From Enterobacter asburiae (GTDB lineage Bacteria > Pseudomonadota > Gammaproteobacteria > Enterobacterales > Enterobacteriaceae), in contig NZ_CP102247.1 of assembly GCF_024599655.1 (NCBI RefSeq), positions 4,030,001 through 4,094,000 on the forward strand: DNA of 64,000 bases, given 5' to 3'. A program made the translations under genes and the position numbers. This document shows, in pieces, positions 1-7,315 of this stretch (the stretch's first letter is position 1; each line of letters begins with the position of its first letter). The notes under the pieces are model-generated. The model did not search any database. It was not told the DNA's origin and saw nothing but the letters and a program-made list of their open reading frames with translations.

Positions 1-1929
1 AGGCGTGTTGCCTTTGTAGGTGGTGTCCGTGGTGTATTCCGCATCGGTATAGGTATAAGAACCCACCAGGTTAACGCTCGCAGACAGGGCCGCTTTCGCT
101 TCCACCTCCACGCCACGCGCGCGGATTTCACCGCCCTGAACCGAGAAGAAGGAGCCAGCCGGGTCCGCCATCAGGTTGTTGGTTTTGGTCAGCTGGTACA
201 ACGCGCCGGTGACGACGATCGGACGATCGTTCGGCACGTATTTCACGCCCGCTTCGTACTGTTTGCCTTTAGACGGCGCGAACAGCTTGCCCTGGGCATC
301 GCTCTGCGAAGCCGGTTCAAACGATTCGCTGTAGCTAAAGTACGGGGTTACGCCGTTATCAAACAGATAGTTAACGCCACCGCGCCATGTGAACTGGGTA
401 TCATCACGTTTGGAGGTGGTGTTCGTCACGCGGTTGTAGGATTCCTGATCGGCCCAGTCATAACGACCGCCCAGGGTTACCAGGACTTTGTCCCACTCGA
501 TCTGATCCTGAGCGTAAACGCCGGTCTGTTTTTGCTTGTTCAGCACCTGATAGGCACCTGACGGTCCAGGATGTGAACCGAAATCGAAATCGCTGCGATC
601 GAGGTTATAGATATCAGATGGCGCAACGGAACCGGCATAACCGAACCACGAGTCGATGTCATTACGCATGCGCATGAAATCCACACCCGTCAGCAGAGTA
701 TGATCGAGTGAACCCGTCGCGAACTTGCTCTGCAGTTGCGTATCAACAGTGAAATTTTCCAGCTTCTCGTTATCGATCACATACTGGCGAGTCAGCGTAT
801 GGCCCCACTGCGACTGAGGAACGCTCGCGCAAGGGCTGGATGCCGGATTACTCGAATAGAGCGGATCGGAACACATACCGTAGCCGTAAACGCTGTTTTG
901 CGAGGTCTTATTCTGCGCATAGCGCAGGTTCTGACGCACGGTAAAGGTGTCGTTGAATTCGTGGTCGACGCTGTATCCCACCATTTTCTGGTTACGGGAA
1001 TAGGTATTGTTCTTCGCGCCTTCGTTGAAGTTCGTCGGCAGACGATCGCCGTTCGGCAGCGGATCAACCGTCCCCTCTTTTGGCAGCCAGCCGTAATAGC
1101 CCGTTTCAGGCTCGTTCTGGAAGTAGGAGAGGAAGGTGAAGGTGGTTTTATCATCCGGACGCCAGGAGAAAGATGGCGCGATGGCGTAACGCTGCTCACC
1201 CTTACCTTCCTGCTGGGAATTATTCGAACGCGCCACGCCCGTTAAGCGGTAAGAGTAAACGCCGTCATCGTCGATTGCATCGCTAAAGTCGAATCCGGTC
1301 TGGAACAGGCTATCCGTGCCGACTTTAAACTGGATCTCTTTCAGCGGCTCGGTTGTTGGGCGCTTGCTGACCATGTTAAGCAAGCCGCCTGGGCTGCTTT
1401 TGCCGTACAGAACGGAAACCGGACCGCGCAAGATCTCGGCGCGCTCCAGCATGTAAGGATCAATCACCGCGTCGTTATAGAAGTTCCCCTGCATTTTCAT
1501 GCCGTCGAGGTAGTTATTCTGCGTCTGACCATCGGCCGCAAAGCCGCGGATAATCAAATAGTCATAGGTGTTAGACGCGCCGCGTGTGCCTACCGCAACG
1601 CCAGGCGTGTAGCTCAGGGCTTCTTTTACCGAGCGCGGCTGATGCAGTGCCATCTCTTCGGCCGTGACCACAGAAATAGACTGAGGAACCTTCTGAATCG
1701 GGGTGTCCGTTTTGGTCCCGGTCGCGGATTGCCTTGCGGCGATGGTCGCAGCAGGCCCCCAGGCACTTTCCTGCGCCGCAGGTGCTGCTGTTACCGTAAT
1801 GGTTTCTTCTTTTTTCGGGGCTTCGGCCGCATGCGCATAAGCAGACATACCGGCAACCGCTGTGGCAACGACGATCGCGATTTTACGTCGCGACGTGTTA
1901 ATAGGCTGAGCTGTATTGAAAAGCGCCAT
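1..1929 (-). CDS. fhuA: Ferrichrome outer-membrane receptor FhuA (C-terminus cut by window edge)
   Basis: TonB-dependent receptor that imports ferric hydroxamate siderophores such as ferrichrome across the outer membrane. The 643 codons present start at the ATG ending at 1929. They show a signal peptide of about 33 residues with a basic N-region (TSRRK), then a TonB-box-like stretch (EETITVTAAP), a plug domain with typical motifs (QSISVVTAEEM, RGPVSVLYGKSSPGG), and alternating aromatic beta-barrel strands. E. coli FhuA has about 747 residues, so roughly the last 100 lie beyond base 1. In E. coli fhuCDB follow; here they would be outside the window. The upstream Fur-box-like sequence indicates iron repression. 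Unlike E. coli, the gene upstream is not mrcB directly, because a fimbrial operon lies between. Confidence 0.97.
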   Translation of the reverse strand, partial: MALFNTAQPINTSRRKIAIVVATAVAGMSAYAHAAEAPKKEETITVTAAPAAQESAWGPAATIAARQSATGTKTDTPIQKVPQSISVVTAEEMALHQPRSVKEALSYTPGVAVGTRGASNTYDYLIIRGFAADGQTQNNYLDGMKMQGNFYNDAVIDPYMLERAEILRGPVSVLYGKSSPGGLLNMVSKRPTTEPLKEIQFKVGTDSLFQTGFDFSDAIDDDGVYSYRLTGVARSNNSQQEGKGEQRYAIAPSFSWRPDDKTTFTFLSYFQNEPETGYYGWLPKEGTVDPLPNGDRLPTNFNEGAKNNTYSRNQKMVGYSVDHEFNDTFTVRQNLRYAQNKTSQNSVYGYGMCSDPLYSSNPASSPCASVPQSQWGHTLTRQYVIDNEKLENFTVDTQLQSKFATGSLDHTLLTGVDFMRMRNDIDSWFGYAGSVAPSDIYNLDRSDFDFGSHPGPSGAYQVLNKQKQTGVYAQDQIEWDKVLVTLGGRYDWADQESYNRVTNTTSKRDDTQFTWRGGVNYLFDNGVTPYFSYSESFEPASQSDAQGKLFAPSKGKQYEAGVKYVPNDRPIVVTGALYQLTKTNNLMADPAGSFFSVQGGEIRARGVEVEAKAALSASVNLVGSYTYTDAEYTTDTTYKGNTP

Positions 1930-1950
1930 GTTGTTCTCTGATGGAAAAGT

Positions 1951-1984
1951 GAATGATAACGTAAACGAGAATTATTATTATGAG
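1951..1984 (-). promoter_or_regulatory. Fur-box-like operator of fhuA
   Basis: AT-rich sequence 22 bases upstream of the fhuA ATG. Read on the minus strand it contains overlapping ATAATAATTCTC and GTTATCATTC units, resembling tandem Fur hexamer repeats (GATAAT-type). It closely matches my memory of the E. coli fhuA control region. Iron-dependent repression is inferred from that similarity. Confidence 0.6.
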
Positions 1985-2106
1985 CGCCAGAATAATATGC
2001 GAAACGCTGGTTGCATAGCAAGCAGTAAGCGGCCCTACAATATTTAAGGGTTTAAGAATTAACCAGATGAAAAGAGAGGGTTAATGAGGTTAGCGAAATG
2101 ATCGCT

Positions 2107-2125
2107 AAAGCCCGCCGAAACGGGC
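2107..2125 (-). terminator. Probable terminator after the first fimbrial operon
   Basis: On the minus strand GCCCG, a six-base loop and CGGGC are followed by TTTAGCG. It starts only a few bases past the adhesin stop codon. The stem is short, so termination strength is uncertain. Confidence 0.55.
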
Positions 2126-2131
2126 AGAGGA

Positions 2132-3136
2132 TTAACGGTAAAACACCTCGAACGTGGCGACGGAGTCGACTTTGCCCGCTTTAACCTCCCCCGTTTTGAC
2201 ATAGCGCGCCTTAAGGGGAATTTCGACAGGAACCTTGTCCTGCGTACTGGTTATCGCCGTGTAGTTCTGGTCAAACTGCAGCACCGTATTGTCCTTGTCG
2301 AGAATTTGGATGCCGACACCCGCGGCGGCGGAATCTCCGGCAGCGATGCCAAGGATATTGCCGTTCGTCACGCCCGTCGAACCCGCGCTGGTGAACTGAT
2401 AATCGACCTTTGTCCCCGCCGCGCAGTCGGTGATTTCAATCTTAAAGCTGCCGTCGGTGAGAATGTCTGAGTACTGACCGTCAAAATCCTGCACGTTGAC
2501 CGTTTTAAGAGGGACATAAATGTTGCGATCGACCAGATTACAGGTGTTGGTCGTTATGTGAACGCTGGTGGGAGAAAACCGCATTTCACCGATCACCGCG
2601 TTGCCCAGCATATCCACTGACGTTAATCGCGAGGTATCCAGATACCCCTCCTGGATATCACCTGTGACGACCAGCTGTGCGGCGGCGCGAAATACAGATG
2701 TACTCTGCGAAGAACCGTGTATCGATCCCAGATAGTATATGGGCCGGACAAGATCCGCTTCATTGTAGTTAGGGAAACGCTCGCTCGACGAAGCCGCACG
2801 GATGCCAATACCCGGTACGTTGGTTTGATAAACCCCGGGCATTACATCTTCGCGCGCATCGGTATCCGTCAAATACACATACCCACGACGAACTTGCGCG
2901 TCACCGTAACAATCCACCTTAACTTCTTTACTCTCGACGCTGGCATCATAAATCACGGTGCCGACGGGCGTATCGGGCTCAACCACGATCATTGGCGGAA
3001 GTTGAAACGTCACCACGGCGTCTACGTCAGAGCTGCCGTTAAAGGTACAGTCCGCATGGGCTGAATGGAAAAAGGCGCCCGCGAGCAAGAGCAGCAGTGG
3101 TGAGAGCAACGTTTTGGCTGAACAGCATTGACGCAT
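2132..3136 (-). CDS. Fimbrial tip adhesin/minor subunit, two-domain type
   Basis: 334-residue secreted protein, last gene of the four-gene fimbrial operon. It has a signal peptide (residues 1-28, ending SAHA before DCTF). An N-terminal domain of about 160 residues is followed by a C-terminal pilin domain with a Cys pair (TNTCNLV and ITDCAAG) and a beta-zipper end (VATFEVFYR). FimH-like tip adhesins have this layout, with a receptor-binding domain followed by a pilin domain that accepts a donor strand. The N-terminal domain does not closely recall FimH or another adhesin I know, so its ligand is unknown. The gene begins 12 bases after the usher stop, consistent with co-transcription. Confidence 0.85.
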   Translation of the reverse strand: MRQCCSAKTLLSPLLLLLAGAFFHSAHADCTFNGSSDVDAVVTFQLPPMIVVEPDTPVGTVIYDASVESKEVKVDCYGDAQVRRGYVYLTDTDAREDVMPGVYQTNVPGIGIRAASSSERFPNYNEADLVRPIYYLGSIHGSSQSTSVFRAAAQLVVTGDIQEGYLDTSRLTSVDMLGNAVIGEMRFSPTSVHITTNTCNLVDRNIYVPLKTVNVQDFDGQYSDILTDGSFKIEITDCAAGTKVDYQFTSAGSTGVTNGNILGIAAGDSAAAGVGIQILDKDNTVLQFDQNYTAITSTQDKVPVEIPLKARYVKTGEVKAGKVDSVATFEVFYR

Positions 3137-3148
3137 GAAATACCTCTG

Positions 3149-5626
3149 TTAATGACAGTTGACCGTGGCTTTCACGATCCCTGCTGAACCCTGAGAGGGA
3201 AGATCCAGTACTCCCTGACACTGACGATCGCGTTCTTCCCCCCACTGCACGCTAAACGTTGTTTTGCCGGACAGCCCCGTGAGGTAAACCTCACCGTCAT
3301 CCCCGACGATGGCGGAGGTACTCTCCAGCGCCACCACGGCTCCAAACGGAACGGGCTTGCCCGCATAGAGCAAGGTCACCAGCGCGCGTCGTCCAACGCG
3401 AGCGTCGAACGTAGCGTGCAGCGCCGCCCCTTTCGTCGGCACGAGATCCAACGTTGCCGCGTCGATATCAATGTCTTCCCGGTCCTGGGTATTTACGGTG
3501 ATGACGTTGTGCCGATAGGCCGTCAGGGAGGGCACAATGGCGTTACCAAAACGGTCTGTAGAGATGCCGCGCCCGTTTTGCACTTTGACGTTATCGCCAT
3601 CCTTAATGTGCACAATGGCAAACGCGTCGCGTACGGGTTGCCCCAGCGTCACGCCATGCTCGTGAGCCACGATCGACCCCTGCGCGCTGTAGTTCCACTG
3701 CCGATTATCGCCACCGTAGCTATACCCCATCCCGACCTCACCGGAAGCGCCACGGTAACGCCCGGACAGGCTGCCGCCGTAGCCGGTGTTCTGATTGGCA
3801 TAGCTCTGCTGGAGGTTGTAGCTCAGCTTATTGTCCTCCAGCGCGGTGCCGCCGAGCCCGACCTGATGCGAAACAAACCCACCGCTGGCAGTGTTAGCGC
3901 TGTAGGTTGCCCATGAATCAGGCAGCCACTTTGATAAAGGAATGTTGACCGTCAACGCCATCTGCCGGTCGGTATCAGCGTCCGGCGTGCGGGTCAGGTT
4001 GTAGCTTATCGACCAGGTGATATCGCGCCAGCTGGAGCTCAGCCCCGCGCTGACGCTGCGCTCATGGCCGTCCATGTCCCAGTAATCCTGCTGATAGCCG
4101 TTGAGATAAGCCGAGCCCCAGTCTGAAATGCGCTGGGAAAGGTTTAGCTGCATGCGGCTACGCCGGTTGTTGGTTCTGCGGTAGGTATAGATACCGTCAT
4201 CGATCTCGCTGTCCCGCTGATCGATAGCCTCCTGAAAGGTATAAAACCCTGAGGTGGAGTAGCGGTAGCTGGCAAGCGTGACGGTCGTATCCGTGTCAGG
4301 GATATCTTTGGAGTACTGGGCCCGCCACGATAAACCGCTGGCATCGTCACGCCCGTCATCAAACGCGGTACGCGCAGCCGTAAGATCGACAGATGCGGAG
4401 CCAAAGTGCCCCAGGTCGGCACCAAGCCCCAGCAGCAGCGCATGATACAGCGACGCTCCCAGCGCGCCGGTATAGGCCGTGACGCCGTAAGGCAGACCAT
4501 AGATAGCCGTACCTTGCGCAAAGATGGGTTCATCTTCACCTTCGTTACCGCGATAGCGCCCTGCTGCCAGCGAGTACTTAAAACCGCCTTCTCGCTGTAG
4601 CACCGGCACTGACGCGCTGGCCTGTATAAAGCTGTGTTCGCTGCCATCCGCCTCTTCGACGGTCACTTCCAGATCGGCGCCGGAAGTCACCTGGCTCAAG
4701 TCGCGGATCTCAAAAGGCCCCGGCGAGACGTTTGTTTGATAGATGGTGTAGCCGTTTTGCTTGATGGTGACTTTCGCGTCGCTATTGGCAATACCCCGCA
4801 CAACGGGCGCAAAGCCTTGCTGGCTGACGGGCAGCATAGCGGTGTCCGTTTCAAGCTTCACGCCGGTCATCTGGACGCTGTCAAAAAGCTCGCCATTGGT
4901 ATACGTCTGCCCCATCTCAAGCTGGCTTTTCAACGTTTTAATGTCACGCTGTAACGTGCTGGCGATGGCCTCCCAGCCGGAAGCGTCGCTCCAGGTGCTG
5001 TTATTACGCAGTCGCCACGCGCCAAGATTCATCCCCGACTCCAGACCCAGCCAGGTCGAAGAGCTGTTGCCCGAGCTGTAGTGCTGCTGAGAGCCGCTGA
5101 ACTGATAGCTTGTCCAGGCGGCAGGCGCGCCGTCATCCCAGAATTTCGGGTTAATCGCCCCGGCAACGGCGCAATCGCGGTAGATCTGCGGAATGACCAG
5201 CTTCAGGGTCTGGTTATCCTGATCGTAATCGTAGCGTGCGTTTTCAATGAAATGAGAGATATCCCGTACGTAAGCCTCATCGTCCAGTTCTTTCAAATCC
5301 GGGATCGTGTCGACCTTAACGCCGTATTCGCGCAGGTCCGCTTTGGTCAGCTCCGGCAGCAGATGCTGTTTGTCGTCAGAAAGCATGTAGGTGAGCGTAC
5401 GGGTATCCAGCACGTCCCGATCCCACATAATCGTCGTGGGGTAGCTTCCTGCAAGTAAGCCATTATCATTGATGAAGTTTTTGAGCGTGGAGGTATTTTC
5501 GAGAGGGGTATCCAGCTCAAGGATCCGCAGGTTGAATTCGTCATCCGCACTTGCAGGCTGGATCGCGGCGAGCAGCGCCAGCGCGATCCCGGACAGTACC
5601 TGTTTGTGAAGTAAAGATGACGACAT
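3149..5626 (-). CDS. Fimbrial outer-membrane usher (FimD/PapC family)
   Basis: 825-residue usher that receives chaperone-subunit complexes and threads the growing fimbria through the outer membrane. Visible are a signal peptide (residues 1-27, ending ASA before DDEF), the N-terminal domain with FNLRILELD and a NGLLAGSYPTTI segment, usher strands (MNLGAWRLRNNSTW, YTNGELFDSVQMTGVKL), the plug region (APVVRGIANSDAKVTIKQNG, GPFEIRDL), and C-terminal domains (FGNAIVPSLTAYRHN, PFGAVV). Length is normal and no frameshift was seen. It lies 20 bases after the chaperone gene and 12 before the adhesin. The other usher in this window (21382-23967) is clearly diverged, so the two operons are not recent copies of each other. 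Confidence 0.95.
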   Translation of the reverse strand: MSSSLLHKQVLSGIALALLAAIQPASADDEFNLRILELDTPLENTSTLKNFINDNGLLAGSYPTTIMWDRDVLDTRTLTYMLSDDKQHLLPELTKADLREYGVKVDTIPDLKELDDEAYVRDISHFIENARYDYDQDNQTLKLVIPQIYRDCAVAGAINPKFWDDGAPAAWTSYQFSGSQQHYSSGNSSSTWLGLESGMNLGAWRLRNNSTWSDASGWEAIASTLQRDIKTLKSQLEMGQTYTNGELFDSVQMTGVKLETDTAMLPVSQQGFAPVVRGIANSDAKVTIKQNGYTIYQTNVSPGPFEIRDLSQVTSGADLEVTVEEADGSEHSFIQASASVPVLQREGGFKYSLAAGRYRGNEGEDEPIFAQGTAIYGLPYGVTAYTGALGASLYHALLLGLGADLGHFGSASVDLTAARTAFDDGRDDASGLSWRAQYSKDIPDTDTTVTLASYRYSTSGFYTFQEAIDQRDSEIDDGIYTYRRTNNRRSRMQLNLSQRISDWGSAYLNGYQQDYWDMDGHERSVSAGLSSSWRDITWSISYNLTRTPDADTDRQMALTVNIPLSKWLPDSWATYSANTASGGFVSHQVGLGGTALEDNKLSYNLQQSYANQNTGYGGSLSGRYRGASGEVGMGYSYGGDNRQWNYSAQGSIVAHEHGVTLGQPVRDAFAIVHIKDGDNVKVQNGRGISTDRFGNAIVPSLTAYRHNVITVNTQDREDIDIDAATLDLVPTKGAALHATFDARVGRRALVTLLYAGKPVPFGAVVALESTSAIVGDDGEVYLTGLSGKTTFSVQWGEERDRQCQGVLDLPSQGSAGIVKATVNCH

Positions 5627-5646
5627 AACATACCAACATGATCGAT

Positions 5647-6360
5647 TTAAAGAGCCTGCTTGCGTGGAGAGGTCTGGGCGCCGAAATCATTAATAGCCGT
5701 CCAGGTCACCGCGCCATTTGCCGCTTTTGGTAGCGCGAAACTCTGCTTGCTAAAGGGTGCAACCATCATTGAAATGGCACCCGGCGTGGTTTTGGTCTCT
5801 TTCACCGGCACACTTTTCCCGCCAACGGCCAGTTCGCCAAATGAGACGTAAAAAGGCGTGGGATTGTTTGCAATTAGCGTGTCACCCTGACGATGGAACG
5901 TGATTTTTTCATAGGCTCCCAGCGCATCGGCTTCCTTCAGCTGAGCGGGACGCCAGAAAAGCTTCAGGCGCGTTTTCATTGCGAACTGCAGCGTGTTTTT
6001 CTCTTTCAGATCGGGAGAGAGAGCAGAGACGGATTTCACATTCGCCAGAAACAGTGATTCGCGGTCTGCCGGCAGGCTGTTTTTATCGCCGGTAAAAATA
6101 ACGTGTAACAGCGTCTGACGATTTTCCTGCAACTTATAGACAGGCGGCGTAATAATAAAGGGAGCCTTTGCATCATTGGGATAACTGACCCAGCTTTGCA
6201 CCAGATAACGCGTATGAGGATCTTTATTTTTAAGTGCGATTTGTACTTCAGATTTATTCGATGGATAAATAATTCGCGTACCACCGAGAACAACGCTGGC
6301 CTGCACTGAACAAAAGGAAATAATTAAACAACCACATAACAATTTAAATAACGTCTTCAT
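5647..6360 (-). CDS. Periplasmic fimbrial chaperone (PapD/FimC family)
   Basis: 237-residue periplasmic chaperone that completes the immunoglobulin fold of subunits by donor-strand complementation. It has a signal peptide (residues 1-21, ending VQA) followed by the family pattern: the Arg of GGTRIIYPSNKSEV and the G1-strand region LQFAMKTRLKLFWRP, whose basic residues anchor the subunit C-terminus. The C-terminal domain ends with TWTAINDFGA. It is the second gene of the operon and is preceded by a hairpin that may reduce its expression relative to the major pilin. Confidence 0.93.
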   Translation of the reverse strand: MKTLFKLLCGCLIISFCSVQASVVLGGTRIIYPSNKSEVQIALKNKDPHTRYLVQSWVSYPNDAKAPFIITPPVYKLQENRQTLLHVIFTGDKNSLPADRESLFLANVKSVSALSPDLKEKNTLQFAMKTRLKLFWRPAQLKEADALGAYEKITFHRQGDTLIANNPTPFYVSFGELAVGGKSVPVKETKTTPGAISMMVAPFSKQSFALPKAANGAVTWTAINDFGAQTSPRKQAL

Positions 6361-6374
6361 ACAGCGTTCCAGAA

Positions 6375-6393
6375 GGCAGCCGTTCAGGCTGCC
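6375..6393 (-). terminator. Hairpin between major pilin and chaperone (possible attenuator)
   Basis: Perfect 7-bp stem GGCAGCC/GGCTGCC with a five-base loop in the 42-base gap between pilin and chaperone genes. There is no long U tract, so it may act as a partial terminator or as an mRNA 3' stabiliser that keeps pilin transcripts in excess. The function is inferred. Confidence 0.5.
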
Positions 6394-6402
6394 GATAATT
6401 GC

Positions 6403-6975
6403 TTAGCGATAGACAACCTCGAATGTTGCAGAGGAAGAGTAATGACCCGCGGTTGGCGCGGTATCACCGACCTGAATCACTTTCGCGGTGTAGTTAAAGA
6501 CAGAAGCCGCTGCGCCGGTCGCATCGTTATCCACGTCGGTGCCTGCATCCGGTACTGAACCGTCAAAGAGCACATCGCCTTTGCCGCCGTTTTCATTGCT
6601 GACAGTGATGCCAACGTTAGTGGCATTGCCTGCGCCGGAGAGGTCGTTCTTCAAACGCTTGTATGCCGCGTCCGTCGTTGTGCCGCTGAACTTGAGGTTC
6701 AGTTTGGCGACCAGCGGGTCACATTTTTTCACTTCAATCTTGAAGGCTTTGGATGTTCCCACGGTACCGTCAGCGCCAAAGTCCGAAGGATAGGTATCCG
6801 CGAACGTGACGGTTGATGCGTTGGTACCTGAGCCATCAACGTTAATTTCGCAGGTATCGGCAACAATTTTTCCGGCGAAGTTCACCGTACCGGAATCGTT
6901 AGAAGCGAATACAGGCAGAGACACCGCAGCCATAAGACTTCCGGCCAGGAAAGAAGTAACAACATATTTATTCAT
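6403..6975 (-). CDS. Major fimbrial subunit (type 1 pilin family)
   Basis: 190-residue pilin. The start at 6975 is chosen because AAGGAT lies 8 bases upstream, whereas the in-frame ATG ten codons earlier has no ribosome-binding site. It has a signal peptide (MNKYVVTSFLAGSLMAAVSLPVFA), a donor-strand segment (GTVNFAGKIVADTCEI), a pilin disulfide (TCEI and KKCDP) and the conserved C-terminal beta-zipper ending SSATFEVVYR. As the first gene of the operon with a long AT-rich upstream region, it is the expected shaft subunit. Confidence 0.93.
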   Translation of the reverse strand: MNKYVVTSFLAGSLMAAVSLPVFASNDSGTVNFAGKIVADTCEINVDGSGTNASTVTFADTYPSDFGADGTVGTSKAFKIEVKKCDPLVAKLNLKFSGTTTDAAYKRLKNDLSGAGNATNVGITVSNENGGKGDVLFDGSVPDAGTDVDNDATGAAASVFNYTAKVIQVGDTAPTAGHYSSSATFEVVYR

Positions 6976-7263
6976 GATAATATCCTTATATACAAATGTA
7001 GACATCCATTCCCGCTAAATAACGAGCGTCAGAATGTTATGCAAATTTTCACGCCACTCACGACCAAACATCTACCAATGAAATATTCTATGAGCGTTGT
7101 GGATTTCTTGAGGCGATTAAATCAGATTATTCTTCAGTGTGTCCAGCACGTGCAAAGCGGAATAAAAAACACTTTACTCCAACTGACTGTTTTGTTTGAA
7201 AAATACAACCACTTAAAAATTCTAAACTCTGAATTTAATTTTATTAATAAATTACAAACTGTA
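6976..7263. other. AT-rich upstream region of the first fimbrial operon
   Basis: About 290 bases without a credible gene, very AT-rich, especially at 7180-7265. It should contain the promoter of the fimbrial operon. I looked for paired inverted repeats like those of the invertible fimS element and saw none. Poly-A/T tracts and low GC would suit H-NS silencing, but that is an inference from composition. Confidence 0.5.
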
Positions 7264-7296
7264 AAAAACAAAAAAGCCGCTTTATATTAAAGCGGC
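7264..7296 (-). terminator. Rho-independent terminator of mrcB
   Basis: Perfect 9-bp stem GCCGCTTTA/TAAAGCGGC (7276-7284 with 7288-7296) and a 3-base loop. On the minus strand it is followed by TTTTTTGTTTTTT. It lies 20 bases beyond the mrcB stop codon. Confidence 0.9.
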
Positions 7297-7315
7297 CTTT
7301 TATTCAGGAAACTAA

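Noticed and set aside
792..1245. Open frames of 135-169 codons on both strands within fhuA
   Set aside because: They lie out of frame inside fhuA, have no ribosome-binding sites and give low-complexity Arg-rich products. They are shadows of the receptor gene.
6976..7275. Possible invertible promoter element (fimS-like) for the first fimbrial operon
   Set aside because: No pair of inverted repeats of useful length was found around the region, and no FimB/FimE recombinase gene is nearby.
7039..7290. 83-codon plus-strand frame upstream of the first fimbrial operon
   Set aside because: AT-rich sequence, no ribosome-binding site, and it runs into the mrcB terminator. Chance frame.
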